This document shows, piece by piece, positions 35,438-42,890 of a stretch of DNA of 64,000 bases (within the stretch, counting starts at the first letter, position 1; every line of letters starts with the position of its first letter). Below the pieces are notes generated by a model. That model was not told the DNA's origin, made no database searches, and saw nothing but the letters and a program-made list of their open reading frames with translations. A program made the translations under genes and the position numbers. Source of the DNA: Xenophilus sp. L33 (GTDB lineage Bacteria; Pseudomonadota; Gammaproteobacteria; Burkholderiales; Burkholderiaceae_C); the NCBI RefSeq assembly GCF_009765735.1, contig NZ_LMUW01000207.1, forward strand, positions 207,751 through 271,750. Direction: 5' to 3'.

Positions 35438-36283
35438 ATGGTGCCCATCGTTAAATCCGCGCAGCGCGTGGTGGAAGTCTTCGAATATTTCGCGCAGCGG
35501 CGTGCGCCGGCAACGCTGAGTCAGATCTCGACGACGCTCGGATATCCGACGTCCAGCACCTTCGCGCTGCTCAGCACGTTGCGCGACCTCGGGTACCTCG
35601 ACTACGCGCGGGACGACCGCACCTTCGTGCCGACCGTGCGTGCCGCGTTGCTGGGAATCTGGGTGAACGATGCGTTGATGAGCGACGGCACCATCGTTCG
35701 TCTGATGTACGAACTGCGTGACCAAACCGGCGGAACGGCCGTGCTGGCGATCCAAAGCGACCTGCAGGTTCAATACATTCACGTGGTCAAAGGCAACGAT
35801 GGGCACCACCGCACGGACGTGACCACCGGAGCCTTGCGGCCGCTTCTTCGCTCCGCGATGGGCGACGTGATCCTGGCCTTGAAAAGCAAGGCCGAGCTTC
35901 GCACCCTGGTCAGCCGCTTCAATGCGCAGGAGACATCGGACAAGCAAGTTCGCCTGGTCGATCTCATCGATCGGCTGGAAAAAGTTCGCCAGCGGGGCTA
36001 CGCCTGGAGCGAAGGAATGGCAACGCCAGGCTCTGGAATCATCTCGATGCTCCTCGCGGCGCCAGCGCATCAACCGCCCATGGTGCTGGGACTTGGCGGC
36101 CGGATCGGTCTTCTGCGTGCGAATCGCGCGAAATTCCTCGAAGCGCTTCGTCACTTGGTCACCCAGCACCGCGACCACATGGAGGCGTTGCCGCAAAAGT
36201 TCGTCACATTGCGCAATGGGCCGCAGACACAGGTCCACCAGGTCATTCCGGCTGGAGACCCGCCGCATCGGCAACCTTCTTGA
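35438..36283 (+). CDS. IclR family transcriptional regulator
   Basis: 281 residues. Winged helix at about 1-60 (SAQRVVEVFEYFAQRRAPAT, then STTLGYPTSSTFALLSTLRD) and effector domain at about 75-255 (DLQVQYIHVVKGNDGHHRTD, RQRGYAWSEGMATPGSG). ATG 35438 follows CAAGGG almost directly, so GTG 35441 or an upstream TTG is possible. Its 3' end overlaps the convergent Bug gene by 41 bases, which may let the transcripts interfere. It is divergent from the FAH-family hydrolase and probably controls it. Confidence 0.9.
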   Translation: MVPIVKSAQRVVEVFEYFAQRRAPATLSQISTTLGYPTSSTFALLSTLRDLGYLDYARDDRTFVPTVRAALLGIWVNDALMSDGTIVRLMYELRDQTGGTAVLAIQSDLQVQYIHVVKGNDGHHRTDVTTGALRPLLRSAMGDVILALKSKAELRTLVSRFNAQETSDKQVRLVDLIDRLEKVRQRGYAWSEGMATPGSGIISMLLAAPAHQPPMVLGLGGRIGLLRANRAKFLEALRHLVTQHRDHMEALPQKFVTLRNGPQTQVHQVIPAGDPPHRQPS

Positions 36284-37223
36284 AAGTGGCGATCTGTTCG
36301 ATCTGGAATTGACGCATCTCTGCGGGGCCGCGCTCTTGCAGTTCCGAGTTGACCTTTCGCGCGAACGCTTTCGCCTCGGGAGAGCCCATGATCTTGATGA
36401 CTGTTTCCGCCAACTTGTTGGTGATGTCGCCGGGCGTTTCAGATCGCACCATGAGCGCCGACCATCCGTAGACCGAAAAGTCCGGGTAGAACTCCTTGAC
36501 GGTCGGGACATCCGGGAAATCCGGGTGCCGCGTGTCCCCGGTGACTGCTAGCAATCGAAGCTTTCCTGATTTCGCCAGTCCGCTCATCGAGGTCACCCCA
36601 TCCATTCCGACGTCGATCTGCCCGCCGGCCAAATCGGAATTCATCTGCCCAGTCGTCTTGTAGGGGACGTGGGTGAACTGCACACCGGCCAGCGCGGAAA
36701 GCCATTCGGCCGCGAGGCGGTAACCCGTTCCGAAGTTGCCGAAATTCAGTTTCTTGGGGTCCTTCTTGGCGGCGGCCAGCAGTTGCGGAAGGGTCTTGAT
36801 CGGCGAGTTGCCTGGCACTGCAATGCCGAGCATGCTTCTGCCTACTGCGGCGATCGGCTTGAAATCCTTGAGTGGGTCGTAGGGCATGTTCTTGATCAGC
36901 ACCGCGTTCACCGCGAGGTTGGTCCAGCTTCCCTGCACGAGCGTGTAGCCATTGGCCGGCTGGTTCTTGGCGACCACCATCCCGAGTCGCCCATCCGCAC
37001 CGGGCTGGTTGTCCACGATCACCGGCTGGCCGAGGGCCTCGGCCAGCTGTGCACCAACAAAGCGCGCCGAAGTGTCGCTGGTGCTCCCGGCCGCGAAGGG
37101 CGCGATCAGGCGGATGGGCCGATCTGGATAGTCTGTGGCGCCTTGTGCGAAGGTAGTCGGGACCGGCAAGAGGACTGCCGCCAGCGCGCACGCCAGCGCA
37201 CGCAAGAATTCATTGGCTCGCAT
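36243..37223 (-). CDS. Tripartite tricarboxylate transporter receptor, Bug family
   Basis: 326 residues. The signal peptide FLRALACALAAVLLPVPTTF precedes YPDRPIRLIAPFAAGSTSDTSAR, a Bug ligand loop with AAGSTSD in place of the usual PGGxxD. NFGNFGTGYRLAAEWLS and HVPYKTTGQMNSDLAGGQ follow. It is the last gene of an operon with a crotonase and a CoA transferase; the transferase stop is six bases before its start. The altered loop suggests a different ligand from the other Bug proteins here (inference). Confidence 0.93.
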   Translation of the reverse strand: MRANEFLRALACALAAVLLPVPTTFAQGATDYPDRPIRLIAPFAAGSTSDTSARFVGAQLAEALGQPVIVDNQPGADGRLGMVVAKNQPANGYTLVQGSWTNLAVNAVLIKNMPYDPLKDFKPIAAVGRSMLGIAVPGNSPIKTLPQLLAAAKKDPKKLNFGNFGTGYRLAAEWLSALAGVQFTHVPYKTTGQMNSDLAGGQIDVGMDGVTSMSGLAKSGKLRLLAVTGDTRHPDFPDVPTVKEFYPDFSVYGWSALMVRSETPGDITNKLAETVIKIMGSPEAKAFARKVNSELQERGPAEMRQFQIEQIATFKKVADAAGLQPE

Positions 37224-37229
37224 GTCGTC

Positions 37230-38444
37230 TCAATGGTTGTGTTGTTCGCTCGCGCCGGCGATTGCATCAATCTGGAGAGGGTCGAAGCCAAGTTCCTCCA
37301 GCACCTCGCGCGTGTGCTCACCCAGCCTTGGCGCCGGCGACGTGACACCTGCCGGATCCTGTGCAAAGAGAAAGCCAGTTCCGAGCACCCGCGCCTCGCT
37401 GCGGTCCCCCTCGAGCCTCGCGGGCATCGTCAGTTGCCGGTGTTCGAAGTGCGGATGCGCCAGCGCTTCGGGCAAGGTGCGTACCGCTGCCGCCGCCAAG
37501 CCGGCATCGTTCATCAACCGTTCCAACTCCAATGCGCTACGGCTTGCCATCGCCGCGATGACTTGCTCGCGCAGCGCCGCGCCATTTCGCTGTCGCGCCC
37601 ATTTGTCAGTGAAGCGCTTGTCGGCGACCAGATCTTCGCGACCAAGCACGCCGCACATCTTTTCGAACTGGTCCTGGCGGGTGATGCCCAGCGTAAACTC
37701 GCCGTCAGCCGTAGGAAACGTATCCGACACGGGAGACTTGCTGTAGCCAAGGTTGCCGGTCTTGCGCGGCTTTACCCCTTGCACCAGATACGGCCCGGCG
37801 ACCGACACCATCATCATCATGGCCGCGTCGAGCATTGCGACGTCGATGTATTGGCCCTTGCCTTCGCGTTCGCGCCGAAGCAGCGACATCACGATGGCCA
37901 TCGCGGCCACGGTGCCTGTGAAGGTGTCCGCGACGGGGAATCCGACGCGCATGTCCGGGCTTCCCTGTTCCCCAGAGAGCGTCATCAGCCCTGACATGCT
38001 CTGGATGATCTGGTCCAACGCAGGATTGTTCTTGAGCGGCCCCGTCTGTCCGAAACCCGACAACGAGCAATACACGATGGCGGGATTGACTTGCTTGCAC
38101 GCCTCGAATCCAAGCCCCAGCCTGTCCATCACGCCGGACCGAAAGTTCTCGACCACGACATCGGCTTGCGCGATCAGCCTCAGAACGGCTTCCTTCTGTG
38201 CCGGGTCCTTCAGGTCGAGCACCACTGAGCGCTTTCCCGTGTTAAAGGAGACAAACGATGGGCTCATGTCCTTGGAGCTGCCCTGCGGCGGCCCGTCGGC
38301 GCCGTAGTTTCGCATCGTGTCGCCATCCGCCGGTTCGATCTTGATGACATCCGCGCCATGCATGCGCAGGTAGTGCGTCGCAACCGGCCCGGCGATCACG
38401 TGGGTGAAATCCACCACCTTGTAGCCCTCGAGCACCTGGGCCAT
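37230..38444 (-). CDS. CaiB/BaiF-type class III CoA transferase
   Basis: 404 residues from ATG 38444. Features: the N-terminal VLEGYKVVDFTHVIAGPVAT, HGADVIKIEPADGDTMRNYG, and KRSVVLDLKDPAQKEAVLRL with DVVVENFRSGVMDRLGLGFE. The catalytic Asp is expected in the GKGQYIDVAMLDAAM stretch near residue 175. It moves CoA from one carboxylic acid to another without ATP. The upstream crotonase ends two bases before, and the Bug receptor follows, so this unit imports an acid, activates it and hydrates or isomerises it (inference). Confidence 0.93.
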   Translation of the reverse strand: MAQVLEGYKVVDFTHVIAGPVATHYLRMHGADVIKIEPADGDTMRNYGADGPPQGSSKDMSPSFVSFNTGKRSVVLDLKDPAQKEAVLRLIAQADVVVENFRSGVMDRLGLGFEACKQVNPAIVYCSLSGFGQTGPLKNNPALDQIIQSMSGLMTLSGEQGSPDMRVGFPVADTFTGTVAAMAIVMSLLRREREGKGQYIDVAMLDAAMMMMVSVAGPYLVQGVKPRKTGNLGYSKSPVSDTFPTADGEFTLGITRQDQFEKMCGVLGREDLVADKRFTDKWARQRNGAALREQVIAAMASRSALELERLMNDAGLAAAAVRTLPEALAHPHFEHRQLTMPARLEGDRSEARVLGTGFLFAQDPAGVTSPAPRLGEHTREVLEELGFDPLQIDAIAGASEQHNH

Positions 38445-38446
38445 GA

Positions 38447-39232
38447 CTACTCCGATGCGCGCGGGAAGGCGCCAGTGAACTGCGGCTTGCGCTTCTCTGC
38501 AAATGCGCGCTTCGCTTCGCGACCATCGGGGCTCAGTCCAAGGTAGCGCTGCATCGGACCACCCGCGTCTAGATGGGTGGAAAACCCGGCCGTATCGAGC
38601 AGAACATTGGTTGCGGCCTTGGTGTATCGGATGGCGAGTGGCGGCAACTCCAACAATGCCTGCACATAGTCTTCGACTGCGGTCTCGAACTCCGCAGCCG
38701 GCACGCTGCGGTTGATCAGACCCCATTCCTCAGCCTTCGGTGCTGCAAGGCGCCGGCCGAGGAGCGAAAGCTCCAATGAACGCACGCGGCCTACAGTGAA
38801 TAGAAAGGCGCCACCAGCATGGTTGCCCGCCTGGATCTCCCGCATTTGCAGGAACGCGGTGTCGACAGCCACCACAAGATCGCAGGCGGTTGCCAGGTAG
38901 ACGCCGCCGCCGATGGCAGGGCCATTCATCGCGGCTACCACGGGCTTGTAGTTTCGTTGGATGCGCTGGCGGGCGTGGACGTTCGCGCGGCCGTAAGCGT
39001 CGAAATCCTGTGGATTGGCCTGGTTCGTGAAATTCAGATCCTGCCCTGCGCAGAAGAAATCGCCAGCGCCGGTCAGCACCGCACAGCGGCAATCAGGGTC
39101 GCGCTCGATGTCGTCGAACGCGTGCGCAATCTCCTGAAACATGGTGAGGTTGTGCGCATTCTTGACCGCGGGCCGGTTGAGGATGACGCGGGTGATCGCG
39201 CCTTGCTTCTCGATCTTGATAGTTTCGTACAT
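38447..39232 (-). CDS. Enoyl-CoA hydratase/isomerase family protein
   Basis: 261 residues from ATG 39232, with AGGAGAC just upstream. Crotonase motifs: RPAVKNAHNL, CAGQDLNF (oxyanion hole) and AIGGGVYLATACDL. The first hydratase Glu is Tyr here (GGVYL), while the second is kept (QMREIQAG), so chemistry may differ from classical hydration. First gene of the operon with the CoA transferase and Bug receptor. A perfect 16-bp palindrome 67 bases upstream is a likely operator. Confidence 0.92.
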   Translation of the reverse strand: MYETIKIEKQGAITRVILNRPAVKNAHNLTMFQEIAHAFDDIERDPDCRCAVLTGAGDFFCAGQDLNFTNQANPQDFDAYGRANVHARQRIQRNYKPVVAAMNGPAIGGGVYLATACDLVVAVDTAFLQMREIQAGNHAGGAFLFTVGRVRSLELSLLGRRLAAPKAEEWGLINRSVPAAEFETAVEDYVQALLELPPLAIRYTKAATNVLLDTAGFSTHLDAGGPMQRYLGLSPDGREAKRAFAEKRKPQFTGAFPRASE

Positions 39233-39578
39233 CGGCTGTCTCCTTGCAGCCCAAGTATGTGAGCAACCAAGCGAGATCAGCGCGGCGCGATTCGGAAGTT
39301 TCACATATGTGAAAATATTTTGTTGGCATTTTGGCCAGCTTCTGCATCGGTTGCCCGCGGCGCTCGTCGCGTCGACATACGCCTTCTGGGCGAGAATGAC
39401 GTTTCCTCCGAGGCCGCCTTCGTAGTCGACCTGCCAGCTTGCCGGGCGCATGGCATTGAGGCCGCGCTAGGCAGCGCTTGCATTCTTTCAAGTTCGGCGG
39501 TGAATGCACATAGTGAACTTCGCCAAATCTGGCGTTCACCGGCATGGGACACCGGCGCGTGCCGGATCTGACCCCGAT
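39233..39578. other. Intergenic region between the crotonase operon and the autotransporter
   Basis: About 345 bases on the 5' side of the crotonase gene and the 3' side of the autotransporter. It contains the palindrome at 39299-39314 and an AT-rich run next to it (about 39300-39330) suited to a promoter. No gene or clear terminator was seen. Confidence 0.5.
39299..39314. promoter_or_regulatory. Perfect 16-bp palindrome upstream of the crotonase operon
   Basis: TTTCACATATGTGAAA is a perfect palindrome 67 bases before the crotonase ATG. Its core CACATATG matches the palindrome between the Bug and IclR genes at 30238-30260. Operator function, possibly for an IclR protein, is inferred from this sharing and from position. 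Confidence 0.6.
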
Positions 39579-42500
39579 TCAAAATTTGTACGTTACCTTG
39601 AGCGCAGCCGTGTTCGAGTGGTAGTGATCCGCGAACTCTCCGCTGTACTCGAAGCGAATGTCGACTTGATCGCTCACGCCCAGATCCAGCCCAGCGGTCG
39701 ACTTGAAGCGGCTCGTCGGCAGGTCGCTACCGACCTGGAAGGCGGCCGAGCCCGGTGCGGCCTCTGCAAACTGGAGGCTCGCGCCCAGGTTGTTCTGGTT
39801 GTAGAAGGTTGCACCGATGCCTGCGTAGGCCTGTAGCGTCATGCGGTGGCTCAGGTCGATGCGGGTCCCCGCTTCCAGCATCGGTGACGCGCTCAGGACG
39901 TTGGTGCTCGATGACGACGCTTGCAGGTCCAGCGGGCCTGCCCCCTGCTCCACATAGCTGCCGGTTTCAATGTGCGTCGCATGCAAGTCCATGTATGGCT
40001 TGAGATACCAACTGTCGTACAAAAATTGACGGCTGATGCGGGAATGCCGGCCAATTTCGTTGACGTCGTAGGAGGCCGTTGCCGTTCCGGCGACCCCGGG
40101 AATTTGCACCTGCCGGGTAGAGTCGAAAGACATCTGACCACCAGTGATGGCGCCGGACACCAGCCAGTCGCCCATCTGGTGTTTGGCCACCAGACCCAGC
40201 GTCCAGCCGTGGCCGCTGACGCTGTCATTGACGGTATGCGTGTCCAGGCTGCTGTTGTCGGCCGATGCCGAAGCGCCGACGAACCAGTCCGTCGCAACCT
40301 CCTTTTGGCCGCCCAACTGGAAGGTCTGTCCGCTTTGGTGGTAGCCGATGCTGCTGGAGGATGCACTGTGATCGGCATCCGTGGCGATCGTGCGGCCCCA
40401 CACACAGGTGTGCTCAGTTTGAAAGAGGCCGTCTCCATCGAAGCGCGGGCAACTGTTCATTCGCTCGACGAACGCATTGGCCGCCGTCAGGCTGGCGACG
40501 CTTGCAGCCGCGGAGCTTTCGTTGCTGATATTGGTCAAGGCGGTGATGTAGTCGCCGGCATTGCTTATCGTCGCGAAGCTGGCGAACACCTGGGCTTGGG
40601 CAGTAGAGAGCGCCGTGTAGGCCCAGTTGGCATCCAGAACGCCGGCCGCACTGATCAGGTTTACGTTGGTGGTGTTGGCCACAGCCCGGGCATAGAACGC
40701 CGAAGTCGTCGGTCGTACCGTCAGGGACTGTGCAGATGCCCCGAGTGCATAACTGAAAAGGTAGTTGCCGCCTGGATCGGTCACCGGGATGGGTGCACTG
40801 TTGCTCAGCGTAAAAGATCCAGCCTGCAGGATCGTCACCGCATTCGGAGCCAGCAGCGTCGGCCTCACGAGAATGGAGCTGCCGTCGTAGAGGACCGCAG
40901 CCCCGCTGACGCTCAACTGCGCCGCTTGCGCGTTGTAGAAATCTATCGAGGACTGCAATGCGCCCGAGTTGTAGAACGCGCCGGTGATACTGCTCTTCCC
41001 CAACGCGTTGCCATTGGCACCGTTGATGTTCAGCGTTCCCATGTTGCTGATCTGCCCCGCAATGCTGCTGTCTCCCGAGCCCCAGTAGCCCCTGTTGGCG
41101 AAGCTTCCCTGCGCCCCGATCTGTATGTTGCCGTTGACCGTCCCACCCGCGTTATTCGAAACCTCGGCGAATGAATCGGGCGCCGAGACGGCGATTCCGT
41201 TCATGGCGTTGAGCGTGCCATTGTTGATCACGAAGCCGTCGCCGTTGCCAACGGTGTTGCCGCCTGTCAGCACGATTGCAGCGGCCGTGCTGTTGCCCGT
41301 GATGACACCCGAGTTATTGATGTTGACATTCGCAGCCTTGTTATCGCCCGCCGAATTGACATAGATCGCGCTGGCGTCCTGTCCGGCGGCCTGGATCGTG
41401 CCCGTGTTGGTGATCAAGATAGATCCGGCGGTACCGTTGCCGCCAACCGAGCCCATCGTGATTCCGTTGCCGGTGGCCCACAACCCGCCGCCGCCGCCCA
41501 CGCTTTGAGCGAACACGGCGTGCGAGTTCGCCCCGGTAGTGCTGACCGAGCCGCTGACGCTGATGTCGATGTCGCCGCCCGAGCCGTAGCGGCCAGGTCC
41601 GTTGCCCGTGCCATCCTGCTGAAACTTGGAGACGGCGCCGCCGCCGATGTAGCCGCCAAGAATGCCGCCTCCGCCTACGCTCTGGGCCAACACACCGTAG
41701 GCTGCTGCGCCCGTGGTGCTGACCGATCCGGCGATGCTCACATTGATATCGCCTCCGTTTCCGCCCATGCTCGGGTCTTTGACGAAGGGCTGGGCGGCTG
41801 AAGGTAGCAATCCGACTATCCATCCGCCGCCGCCACCGATGCTCTGCGCCAGGATCCCATGCGAGTGTGTGCCGGTCGTGCGCACGCTGCTGGTGGCGGC
41901 CGTGTTGACCGTGATAGTCCCGCCGGCGCCGCATGAATTCATGACCCGGTCAGTGCCTCCGGGCGCGCTGCAGCCCGTCAGGTAGGGGTATGTGATGGGG
42001 CTGAGGTAGAAGTTGCTCCCCACCTTGACCGTGCTCGATTGTGCGGTGTTGTTGGTCGCGGCGACGCCGACTGAATAGCCCTGGGTGTTGGCGCCTGTCT
42101 GCAGCACGATCGCATCGCCGCCACCGCCCCCGACGCTCTGCGCAACGATGCCCACCGCCTCGTTGCCGGCGGTGCTGATCGTGCCGTTGGCATTGTGATT
42201 CACGGTCACGGCGCCGCCGTTGCCTGCCGATGTCATGTCGCCTGCTAGGGCGATGCTGATGGCAGGCGTGGTGCCGTCCGGTGACTGGAAATTGCTGGCC
42301 GTCACGATCGCTTGGCCACCACCGGCGCCCACGCTTTGCGCAAAGATGCCGAAACTCGCATCGCCCGCGGTACCGATCAAGCCGTTGTTGTTCGCGGTGA
42401 CCGCGCCGCCATTGCCCATATTGTTCGCAGTGCCCCCGATCTGGACCGTAGCCTGGGTCTTGTTGCCGCTTGTGAGCTGGTATTGGTTCACCGTTGTCGC

Positions 42501-42890
42501 GCCCGCCATGCCACCACCGGCGCCGACGCTTTGCGCTGAGATGCCGGGCGATGCCGGACCGAAGGTCTGAATCTGGAAATTGTTAGTGGCATTGACCGTC
42601 CCGCCGTCGCCCGCGGCGCCGCCGCTGCCGGGCGTGCCACCCTTGCCGGCTCCGCCTCCAAGATAGGCCTGCACGGCCACGTCGCCGCCCGTCGAGTCGG
42701 GCAACGTCCCTGAGGAGTTGTCGGCTGCGTAGCCGAGGTAGTCCTGGGCCGAGGCCTCCATCTGCCAGATGCTTCCGAAAAACCAACCCTGGGGCACGAA
42801 GGCATTGACGCCGTCATAGGAGCCGATCACGGCCTTGAGCGCGCTACTCGAAGACAGGTAGTTCGACAGCGAGCCGGTCGCGGAGTTCAC
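39579..42890 (-). CDS. Autotransporter, C-terminal half with beta-barrel (separated by frameshift)
   Basis: 1103 codons read from the first ATG after the frameshift. The passenger part repeats ...AQSVGGGGG... units (QSVGAGGGMAG, QSVGGGGGDAI, QSIGGGGGWIV), each likely one or more turns of a beta-helix. From about residue 840 (WGRTIATDADHSASSSSIGY) to the end is the translocator: a 12-strand beta-barrel of the autotransporter family, closing ...NTAALKVTYKF with terminal Phe. It would anchor in the outer membrane and display the passenger. Alone, this half lacks a signal peptide and cannot be exported. The upstream half is in another frame. Confidence 0.9.
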   Translation of the reverse strand: MNSATGSLSNYLSSSSALKAVIGSYDGVNAFVPQGWFFGSIWQMEASAQDYLGYAADNSSGTLPDSTGGDVAVQAYLGGGAGKGGTPGSGGAAGDGGTVNATNNFQIQTFGPASPGISAQSVGAGGGMAGATTVNQYQLTSGNKTQATVQIGGTANNMGNGGAVTANNNGLIGTAGDASFGIFAQSVGAGGGQAIVTASNFQSPDGTTPAISIALAGDMTSAGNGGAVTVNHNANGTISTAGNEAVGIVAQSVGGGGGDAIVLQTGANTQGYSVGVAATNNTAQSSTVKVGSNFYLSPITYPYLTGCSAPGGTDRVMNSCGAGGTITVNTAATSSVRTTGTHSHGILAQSIGGGGGWIVGLLPSAAQPFVKDPSMGGNGGDINVSIAGSVSTTGAAAYGVLAQSVGGGGILGGYIGGGAVSKFQQDGTGNGPGRYGSGGDIDISVSGSVSTTGANSHAVFAQSVGGGGGLWATGNGITMGSVGGNGTAGSILITNTGTIQAAGQDASAIYVNSAGDNKAANVNINNSGVITGNSTAAAIVLTGGNTVGNGDGFVINNGTLNAMNGIAVSAPDSFAEVSNNAGGTVNGNIQIGAQGSFANRGYWGSGDSSIAGQISNMGTLNINGANGNALGKSSITGAFYNSGALQSSIDFYNAQAAQLSVSGAAVLYDGSSILVRPTLLAPNAVTILQAGSFTLSNSAPIPVTDPGGNYLFSYALGASAQSLTVRPTTSAFYARAVANTTNVNLISAAGVLDANWAYTALSTAQAQVFASFATISNAGDYITALTNISNESSAAASVASLTAANAFVERMNSCPRFDGDGLFQTEHTCVWGRTIATDADHSASSSSIGYHQSGQTFQLGGQKEVATDWFVGASASADNSSLDTHTVNDSVSGHGWTLGLVAKHQMGDWLVSGAITGGQMSFDSTRQVQIPGVAGTATASYDVNEIGRHSRISRQFLYDSWYLKPYMDLHATHIETGSYVEQGAGPLDLQASSSSTNVLSASPMLEAGTRIDLSHRMTLQAYAGIGATFYNQNNLGASLQFAEAAPGSAAFQVGSDLPTSRFKSTAGLDLGVSDQVDIRFEYSGEFADHYHSNTAALKVTYKF

